Below are positions 1 through 5,465 of a stretch of DNA of 7,473 bases, piece after piece. The notes under the pieces were generated by a model, which did not search any database, was not told the DNA's origin, and saw only the letters and a program-made list of their open reading frames with translations. Location: positions 1 to 7,473 of the forward strand of contig JAWXTT010000106.1 of assembly GCA_044433325.1 (NCBI GenBank), read 5' to 3'. How positions within the stretch are numbered: the first letter of the stretch is position 1; each line of letters begins with the position of its first letter. This DNA comes from HGM05232 sp044433325. Its GTDB lineage: Bacteria > Bacteroidota > Bacteroidia > Bacteroidales > Muribaculaceae. The translations under genes were made by a program, and so were the position numbers.

Positions 1-29
1 TTTTCTGACTTATCATGAACTCGCCCCAT
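1..29 (-). CDS. Possible 5' end of a minus-strand gene, cut by the window edge
   Basis: On the minus strand an ATG at 29-27 opens a frame that stays open to the edge and reads MGRVHDKSE. A second possible start at 16-14 in another frame reads MISQK. Neither start is long enough to identify a protein. The only support is position: a candidate minus-strand promoter lies at 85-92, which would leave an untranslated leader of roughly 50 nt. If real, the gene is transcribed away from the antiporter operon. It could equally be non-coding sequence. Confidence 0.2.
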
Positions 30-84
30 TCGTACTCTCTAATCTTGCTTTTTACCTAAATATTTATCATTATTATTCTTTTTG

Positions 85-92
85 CAAAGGTA
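85..92 (-). promoter_or_regulatory. Candidate Bacteroidota -7 promoter element, minus strand
   Basis: The minus strand reads TACCTTTG followed by C, an exact match to the TAnnTTTG -7 box of the Bacteroidota primary sigma factor. No clear TTTG or TTG -33 element lies about 20 bp upstream; that position falls in the left arm of the palindrome at 106-150. It would drive a gene leaving the window to the left. The match is short, so chance is possible. Confidence 0.4.
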
Positions 93-105
93 TAAGAAGT
101 CCCCT

Positions 106-150
106 ATAACTATTCAGCTCTCAAACGTGATATGAGAGTTGAATAGTTGT
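106..150. repeat. Long imperfect inverted repeat: operator or terminator hairpin
   Basis: Arms 109-123 and 133-147 are complementary over 15 positions with one G-T wobble, around a 9-nt centre (124-132). Pairing can be extended outward to 106/150 with one more wobble. The plus-strand 3' flank is moderately T-rich (TTGTTTAATT), but there is no clean T-tract on either side. It lies between a candidate minus-strand promoter (85-92) and the plus-strand promoter (192-222), which suits an operator for a dimeric regulator. It could also terminate a plus-strand transcript entering from the left. The repeat is seen directly; its role is inferred. Confidence 0.6.
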
Positions 151-191
151 TTAATTAAGCTTTGTATTATTCGTTGTTGTTGGGGTGGGAG

Positions 192-222
192 TTGTGTATC
201 ACGGATTTATGGCGTATCTTTG
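192..222 (+). promoter_or_regulatory. Bacteroidota-type promoter of the antiporter operon
   Basis: A TATCTTTG box at 215-222 matches the TAnnTTTG -7 consensus exactly, and TTG at 192-194 is placed as a -33 element with a 20-bp spacer, the usual spacing in this phylum. Transcription would begin near 226-230, giving a leader of about 65 nt before the ATG at 295. It is the only convincing plus-strand promoter upstream of the two antiporters and the hydrolase. Confidence 0.65.
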
Positions 223-225
223 TGG

Positions 226-294
226 TGGGTAATTTCTGAAGGGATTTGGGGGTTGCTCATTTAATGTTGTTACACAATTTATTTTTATTAAAGG
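226..294 (+). other. G-rich 5' leader of the antiporter operon
   Basis: This is the predicted untranslated leader. Its first third is unusually G-rich for this AT-rich region, with G-runs at 227-229, 241-243 and 248-252. The rest is AT-rich. AAGG at 291-294 directly abuts the ATG, too close to act as a normal Shine-Dalgarno site. No known riboswitch was recognised by eye; a covariance search against sodium- and lithium-responsive RNA families would be needed to exclude one. Confidence 0.35.
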
Positions 295-1755
295 ATGGAG
301 TTACCTAAGAGAATACCCTCAGCGTGGGTGTCGTTTGCAGTTTTAGGCGTATTAATGGTTTTGATTGCGATTAATGTTACTATTTATGGAGTTAAGTCGT
401 TGAATGGATCGGTTCAGGTTATTCTGCTTGTGGCTACTGGTATTTGCTGTGCTGTATCGATGATGTGTTATGGTATTAAGTTTAAGACTTTAGAGGACGC
501 TATGCTGACTAATATCAGAGGTGCTGGTTCGGTAGTGGTTATGTTACTACTTATTGGTGCGTTATCTAGTATATGGATGCTGAGTGGTGTTGTTCCGTCG
601 CTAATTTATTATGGATTGAAGATTATTAACCCTTCTGTTTTTCTGGTGACTGCTTGTATTGTTTCTGCGGTGGTTTCTATCTCTACTGGTAGCTCGTGGA
701 CTACATGTGCCACTATTGGTGTGGCTCTGATGGGTGTGGGTAATGCACTAGGTTTTCATGAGGGGTGGACTGCTGGGGCGGTTATCTCAGGTGCTTATTT
801 TGGTGATAAGTTGTCACCACTATCAGATACTACTAATATGGCGGCTGGTACTGCTGGTACTGATATCTTTGTACATATTAGATATATGTTGATTACTACT
901 GTACCATCTATACTGATTGCTTGTTTAGTGTATCTTTTGGTCGGCTTCTTTGCTAAGTCTAATACTATTACGGATATTGCAGGGTTTACTTCGGCGTTGA
1001 AGTCAACATATAATATCAATGTTTGGCTATTTATTGTGCCTATTGTGACTTTCTTGATGATTGTTAAACGTATATCAACATTGGTAACATTATTTATTGC
1101 TATCTTAATGGGTATTATTGCGACATTGGTTTTTCAACCTGAATTATGCCGTATGGTTGCCTCTGAGAGTAATAATATGTTTGTAACATATTTCAGCGGG
1201 ATTATGAATACATTGTATGGTGCAACAGCTATCGAAACGGGGTGTGAGGCGTTAAACCCTCTTGTGGCTACGCGTGGTATGAGTGGTATGTTGAATACGG
1301 TGTGGCTGATTATCTGTTCTATGTGTTTTGGTGGAGCTATGCAGGGTAGTGGTATGTTAACTAGTATCTCTAATGTGATTATACGTTGTATGCGTTCAAC
1401 TGTTAGTACCGTAGGGGCAACTCTATCAACAGGTATTATATTTAATACGGTAACAGCCGACCATGTAATATCAATTGTATTATCGGGTAATATGTATAAG
1501 TCGGTTTATAAGGATCAGGGGTATGAGCCTCGTCTATTGAGTCGTTCGCTAGAGGATTCAGCGACTGTCACTTCGGTGTTGATTCCATGGTGTAGTTGTA
1601 GTATGGCACAATCAACTGTGCTGAATGTAGCTGCTATCACCTTTGCTCCATATTGTATATTTAACTGGCTATCTCCTATTGTATCATTAATAATCGCTGC
1701 TACTGGTTATAAGATTAAGCGCACTGAGCCAAAAATGATTGCTACTGAACAGTAA
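295..1755 (+). CDS. nhaC: NhaC-family Na+/H+ antiporter, copy 1
   Basis: A 486-residue inner-membrane carrier with at least ten hydrophobic segments. It carries the NhaC signatures: TGSSWTTCATIG at 131-142, the GAYFGDKLSPLSDTTN block at 166-181, and TAD...LEDSATVTSVLIPW at 387-432. Family members exchange Na+ for H+, and some (the MleN type) couple this to malate/lactate exchange, so the exact substrate is open. The start is firm: an in-frame TAA at 289-291 is two codons upstream, and the N-terminus aligns with the paralogue downstream. It lies 45 bp before that paralogue in the same transcription unit. Compared with copy 2 and the usual family motif, it has His390 where Gln follows TAD and Cys433 where Asn follows the IPW motif. 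Family assignment is secure, substrate is not. Confidence 0.9.
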   Translation: MELPKRIPSAWVSFAVLGVLMVLIAINVTIYGVKSLNGSVQVILLVATGICCAVSMMCYGIKFKTLEDAMLTNIRGAGSVVVMLLLIGALSSIWMLSGVVPSLIYYGLKIINPSVFLVTACIVSAVVSISTGSSWTTCATIGVALMGVGNALGFHEGWTAGAVISGAYFGDKLSPLSDTTNMAAGTAGTDIFVHIRYMLITTVPSILIACLVYLLVGFFAKSNTITDIAGFTSALKSTYNINVWLFIVPIVTFLMIVKRISTLVTLFIAILMGIIATLVFQPELCRMVASESNNMFVTYFSGIMNTLYGATAIETGCEALNPLVATRGMSGMLNTVWLIICSMCFGGAMQGSGMLTSISNVIIRCMRSTVSTVGATLSTGIIFNTVTADHVISIVLSGNMYKSVYKDQGYEPRLLSRSLEDSATVTSVLIPWCSCSMAQSTVLNVAAITFAPYCIFNWLSPIVSLIIAATGYKIKRTEPKMIATEQ

Positions 1756-1800
1756 GGATAGTTAGAACGTATATATTAAAGTTTGAAATTTAAATAAATA

Positions 1801-3249
1801 ATGAATAATAATCCGAAAAAATTACCTTCAGCTACTGTGTCGTTTTTAGTTGTTATTATATTGGTAGTGATGCTATCAATAAATGTTAGTATGTATGGTG
1901 CTGACTCTATGGATGGTTCTACTCAGGTGGTACTATTGTTAGCGGCTGGAGTATGTTGCGCTATCTCAATGTGGAGATATGGAATTAAGTTCGCAGATAT
2001 TGAGGAGTCAATATTAATCAATATCAAGGGGGCTAGCTCAGCCCTGATTATGTTATTTCTGATTGGTGCATTATCAGGTATTTGGATGCTGAGTGGAGTT
2101 GTTCCATCATTTATATATTATGGATTGAAAATTATTAACCCAGATATATTTCTATTTACTGCTTGTATAGTATCAGCAGTAGTATCTCTGTGTACAGGTA
2201 GTTCATGGACTACATGTGCTACTATTGGGGTTGCGCTAATGGGGGTAGGTAGTGCGCTAGGTTTTAGCGAAGGTTGGGTTGCAGGTGCTATTATCTCAGG
2301 TGCTTATTTTGGAGATAAGATGTCGCCACTATCTGATACTACTAATCTAGCAGCAGGAGCAGCAGGAACTGAGCTGTTTACACATATTCGTTACCTATTG
2401 ATTACTACCATACCATCTATTTTGATTGCGTGTATTGTTTATTTAGTAGTTGGCTTCTTTACAACTTCAACTGCTGAAACTGATGTTGCTGAATTTACCG
2501 TTGCATTGAACAATACATATAACTTATCGCCAATTATTTTTATCGTTCCGCTATTAACTGCTGTGTTGATAGCTAAAAAGGTTGCCCCATTGATAACACT
2601 ATTCTTAGCAGTAATTATGGGATCTATTGCGGCTATTGTTTTTCAACCACAGTTGTGTATAGATTTAGCTACTAACAAAACTAATATATTTACAACATTT
2701 TTCACTGGAGTTATGAATGCTTTATATGGAGCTACATCGGTTGAAACTGGAAATGAGGCTTTAAATGAATTAGTAGCTACACGTGGTATGTCTGGGATGA
2801 TGAATACGATATGGTTGATATTATGTTCAATGTGTTTTGGAGGAGCTATGCAGGCTAGTGGAATGCTTACCTCTATCACTAATGTAGTTGTCAAATGGAT
2901 GCGTACAACATTTAGTACCGTTGCAGCTACTGTATCAACATCTATAATGCTTAATGTGGCTACTGCTGACCAGTATGTATCAATTATCCTTTCTGGTAAG
3001 ATGTTTTCGGCTGTTTATAAAAAGATGGGTTATGAACCACGTCTGTTAAGTCGCACATTAGAGGATTCAGCAACAGTAACATCGGTATTAATACCATGGA
3101 ATAGTTGTAGTATGGCACAGTCAACTGTGTTGAGCGTATCTGCTATAGTCTTTGCGCCATATTGTATATTTAATTGGATATCACCTATTGTGTCGGTAAT
3201 GATAGCCGCTACAGGTTATAAGATAAAAAAACGATTAAAACCAGAATAA
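1801..3249 (+). CDS. nhaC: NhaC-family Na+/H+ antiporter, copy 2
   Basis: A 482-residue paralogue of the preceding gene, collinear with it almost without gaps. Identity counted by eye is 52/60 across the TGSSW to AAGT block (132-191), 58/71 across the C-terminal motif block (401-471), and only 40/83 in the middle (220-302). Copy 2 keeps the more typical family residues: GAYFGDKMSPLSDTTN at 167-182, TADQ at 388-391 and IPWNSC at 431-436. It is probably the more conventional Na+/H+ exchanger of the pair. An in-frame TAA at 1795-1797 fixes the start at 1801. No convincing promoter lies in the 45-bp gap (the nearest resemblance has one extra base), so it is probably co-transcribed with copy 1 and with the hydrolase 21 bp downstream. 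Membrane location follows from the hydrophobic profile. Substrate is inferred from family only. Confidence 0.9.
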   Translation: MNNNPKKLPSATVSFLVVIILVVMLSINVSMYGADSMDGSTQVVLLLAAGVCCAISMWRYGIKFADIEESILINIKGASSALIMLFLIGALSGIWMLSGVVPSFIYYGLKIINPDIFLFTACIVSAVVSLCTGSSWTTCATIGVALMGVGSALGFSEGWVAGAIISGAYFGDKMSPLSDTTNLAAGAAGTELFTHIRYLLITTIPSILIACIVYLVVGFFTTSTAETDVAEFTVALNNTYNLSPIIFIVPLLTAVLIAKKVAPLITLFLAVIMGSIAAIVFQPQLCIDLATNKTNIFTTFFTGVMNALYGATSVETGNEALNELVATRGMSGMMNTIWLILCSMCFGGAMQASGMLTSITNVVVKWMRTTFSTVAATVSTSIMLNVATADQYVSIILSGKMFSAVYKKMGYEPRLLSRTLEDSATVTSVLIPWNSCSMAQSTVLSVSAIVFAPYCIFNWISPIVSVMIAATGYKIKKRLKPE

Positions 3250-3270
3250 GAACATTTTAATAAAAAAACT

Positions 3271-4128
3271 ATGAAACACACAAATTTAAGAACAGTTCTA
3301 GTGGGAGTATGTTTTCTCCTACTAACGTTTACATCATCTTATGCTAATGATGATGAAAAGTTATTAATCCTATTAATAGGGGATAGCACTACTGAGGGGT
3401 TAACACCGAGAAATTCACAACCCGAGGGTCCTCATTTAGAGCAGATAGTAGCTAATCTATTAGCTTGTGAAGATGGTGTGCCTGCTGCTGAGGTGATTAA
3501 TCTAGGTAAAGGGGGTGAAACGGCGGCTTCAATATTTAATACAAACAGATATGCTGAGGAGGTCGCTCCATATATAGAACGAGATGTTGACTATATATTT
3601 GTGCGTTACGGTATCAATGATTGGTATAGATTAGGACAAGATGTAGATAGCATTAGCAGACAGTTCCCTAAAGATTTAAGATATCTATTCGAGCGTATTG
3701 CTGTTGATTTTCCTGAAGCAGAACTTGTGCCAATGACTGTAATCCCCTATATGCCTGAGAGGAATACTGAGATTATAAATAACCTGATTAAGAGTGTGGT
3801 AAGTGAAAAACAGTTGCCACTATTTGATATCTTTGAACCATATTATAAGTTTAATCAAGAGCAGGGTGTTAATTCATTAACAGTACGTGAAATGGATTTA
3901 GATAAAATTCCAGCTAAGTATCACAGTATGTTAGAATCTAGAATTGTACATTACACTTGGGGTAATAAGATATATTCTAAAGTCGTATCTGATGATAATG
4001 AGTTAGATGCTTTATTGGGTGAATATGAGGGTTGGTACTCTGATCGCCACCCTAATTTAGCAGGGTATAATTTAATAGGGAAATATACAGTAGAGTATAT
4101 TTTAAATGACTTATCTAGCAAGAAATAG
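3271..4128 (+). CDS. Secreted SGNH/GDSL-family hydrolase
   Basis: A 285-residue protein with an N-terminal signal peptide: positive residues, a hydrophobic core at about 9-20, and a likely signal peptidase I site after SYA (23-25). The mature part has the SGNH blocks: GDST with nucleophile Ser39, block II LGKGGE with glycines 79-82, block III GIND with Asn116, and block V DRHPN with His260. The family consists of esterases and lipases, including carbohydrate deacetylases, acting in the periplasm or outside the cell; the substrate cannot be read from sequence. The catalytic acid is slightly unusual: Asp258 is two residues before His260, whereas DxxH with a three-residue offset is typical and Ser257 occupies that place. 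Cys14 in the signal region does not form a lipobox. It follows the second antiporter by 21 bp, so it is probably in the same operon. Confidence 0.85.
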   Translation: MKHTNLRTVLVGVCFLLLTFTSSYANDDEKLLILLIGDSTTEGLTPRNSQPEGPHLEQIVANLLACEDGVPAAEVINLGKGGETAASIFNTNRYAEEVAPYIERDVDYIFVRYGINDWYRLGQDVDSISRQFPKDLRYLFERIAVDFPEAELVPMTVIPYMPERNTEIINNLIKSVVSEKQLPLFDIFEPYYKFNQEQGVNSLTVREMDLDKIPAKYHSMLESRIVHYTWGNKIYSKVVSDDNELDALLGEYEGWYSDRHPNLAGYNLIGKYTVEYILNDLSSKK

Positions 4129-4194
4129 CTATATGTAGCTCTCTTTTAGTGGGGCAGATGACTATTTATAGCTATTGTGGTTGCTCACTTTTAC

Positions 4195-4232
4195 TATTAC
4201 TTTTGTTACTTAAATAAAAGTAGTAACTTTTT
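4195..4232 (+). terminator. Candidate intrinsic terminator of the antiporter-hydrolase operon
   Basis: Arms 4195-4207 and 4213-4225 can pair over 13 positions, including two G-T wobbles, around a 5-nt loop. A run of five T residues follows at 4228-4232. The stem is AT-rich and so only moderately stable. It sits 67 bp after the hydrolase stop and just before the next promoter (4256-4263), which is where an operon boundary is expected. Confidence 0.5.
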
Positions 4233-4255
4233 ATGTTTAAAGGGTAATAAATTGG

Positions 4256-4263
4256 TATCTTTG
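4256..4263 (+). promoter_or_regulatory. Bacteroidota-type -7 promoter element of the fprA-feoAB operon
   Basis: TATCTTTG followed by GC matches TAnnTTTG exactly and is the same octamer as in the upstream operon promoter. The -33 region about 20 bp upstream has no clean TTTG, only T-rich sequence (4228-4238). Transcription would begin near 4268, leaving a leader of about 17 nt before the ATG at 4285. This placement rules against translation from 4177. Confidence 0.65.
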
Positions 4264-4284
4264 CGGAACATTAAAAATTTATAT

Positions 4285-5451
4285 ATGATAAACCAAAATA
4301 TTTCAGATTCAGTTTTTTATATTGGTGTTGATGACAATGATTTAGATTTGTTTGAAAGTCAATATATTGTTCCTAAAGGTATAAGTTATAACTCTTATGT
4401 TATAGTAGATGATAAGATTGCTATCTTTGATACGGTTGACAAACGTAAGATGGATGAGTGGGTGACTAATTTGCAAGCTGCTTTGGCTGGTCGTACTCCT
4501 GATTATCTGGTTATTACTCATATGGAACCTGATCACTCAGCAGGTATCGCTAAGGTGTTGGAGCTATTCCCGACTATTCAGTTAGTTGGAAATACTAAGA
4601 CTTTTAGTATGCTACCTCAATTTATGGATATTGAAGATTTAGCTAATAAAAGTTATTTAGTTAAGGAGAATGATATTCTATCGCTGGGTAAACACTCATT
4701 GAAATTTATTATGGCTCCGATGATTCATTGGCCTGAGGTGATGATGGCTTATGAAACGGAAACAAAAACTCTGTTTAGTGCGGATGCTTTCGGTAAATTC
4801 GGTACTGTTGCTAATGGTGGCGGTTGGGCTTGTGAGGCTAGACGTTATTACTATAATATTGTTGGTAAGTATGGTATTAGTGTACAGAATTTATTGAAGA
4901 AACTGACTAATACTGAAATAGAAAATATAGCTCCACTACATGGTCCTGTACTATTGGGTGATTCAGCATATTATTTAGATATGTATGATAAATGGAGTCG
5001 CTACCAAGCTGAAGAGGATAGCATACTTATATGTTACGCTTCAATTCATGGAAATACTGCCGAAGTTGCTAAGGAGTTAGTAAAGGTGCTTGCCTCTAAG
5101 GGTAAAGAGAATGTAGAGATTTGTGACCTATCGCGTGATGATATGGCGCAAGCTGTTGAGGATGCGTTCTATTCTGAAACATTAGTGCTTGCTGCTTCAT
5201 CTTATGATGGTAGTGTGTTCCCTGCTATGGAACATTACTTACACCATCTGAAAGCTAAGAATTTCCAAAATCGTAAAGTGGCAATTATTGAAAATGGTTC
5301 ATGGGCTCCATCAGCCGCAAAGACTATGAAGGGGTTGTTGGAAACCATGAAGGGTATAACTATCATTGATCCAGTTATTACAATTCGTTCAACATATAAA
5401 GCTAGTGATGAAGCGATGTTAAACCAACTAGCAGATAATCTAATAAAATAA
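4285..5451 (+). CDS. fprA: Class A flavodiiron protein (FprA-type O2/NO reductase)
   Basis: A 388-residue cytoplasmic flavodiiron protein. Residues 1-245 form the metallo-beta-lactamase-like domain with a full set of di-iron ligands: His79, Glu81, Asp83, His84 (THMEPDHSAG), His148 (IHWPE), Asp167 (SADAFG) and His219 (PLHGP). Residues 246-388 form a flavodoxin domain with FMN phosphate-loop ASIHGNT at 252-258 and downstream SSYDG and ENGSWAPSAAK motifs. No rubredoxin or reductase domain follows, which defines class A. The family reduces O2 to water and/or NO to N2O, using electrons from rubredoxin or F420-type donors, and protects anaerobes. A longer frame opens at 4177, but its extra 36 residues are low-complexity, unlike the family N-terminus, and contain the promoter at 4256-4263, so 4285 is preferred. 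It lies 14 bp upstream of feoAB. The choice between O2 and NO as main substrate cannot be made here. Confidence 0.92.
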   Translation: MINQNISDSVFYIGVDDNDLDLFESQYIVPKGISYNSYVIVDDKIAIFDTVDKRKMDEWVTNLQAALAGRTPDYLVITHMEPDHSAGIAKVLELFPTIQLVGNTKTFSMLPQFMDIEDLANKSYLVKENDILSLGKHSLKFIMAPMIHWPEVMMAYETETKTLFSADAFGKFGTVANGGGWACEARRYYYNIVGKYGISVQNLLKKLTNTEIENIAPLHGPVLLGDSAYYLDMYDKWSRYQAEEDSILICYASIHGNTAEVAKELVKVLASKGKENVEICDLSRDDMAQAVEDAFYSETLVLAASSYDGSVFPAMEHYLHHLKAKNFQNRKVAIIENGSWAPSAAKTMKGLLETMKGITIIDPVITIRSTYKASDEAMLNQLADNLIK

Positions 5452-5465
5452 CAACGTCAATAAAT

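Noticed and set aside
58..78. AT-rich NAT-repeat resembling a Fur box just downstream of the minus-strand promoter
   Set aside because: The match to the Fur consensus is partial and typical of AT-rich intergenic DNA.
2..109. Plus-strand frame open from the left edge to a TAA at 107-109
   Set aside because: Its 35 codons lack an ATG and resemble no known protein end; such a run is not rare by chance. It is kept only as an alternative explanation for the palindrome.
1756..1800. Promoter-like TA-AAG-TTTG between the two nhaC genes
   Set aside because: It has three bases, not two, between TA and TTTG and no -33 element at the right distance, so co-transcription is simpler.
3310..3315. Cys14 in the hydrolase signal region as a possible lipoprotein lipobox
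   Set aside because: The preceding residues V-G-V do not fit the lipobox and a good signal peptidase I site (SYA) follows at 23-25.
4124..4176. Ten-base inverted repeat AATAGCTATA / TATAGCTATT
   Set aside because: The 33-nt spacer, AT-rich arms and lack of a following T-tract make it a weak hairpin; the structure at 4195-4232 is the better terminator.
251..4187. The 9-mer GGTTGCTCA occurs in the antiporter leader (251-259) and before fprA (4179-4187)
   Set aside because: Many 9-mer pairs are expected by chance in 7.5 kb, the flanks differ, and positions relative to the promoters differ (one downstream, one upstream).
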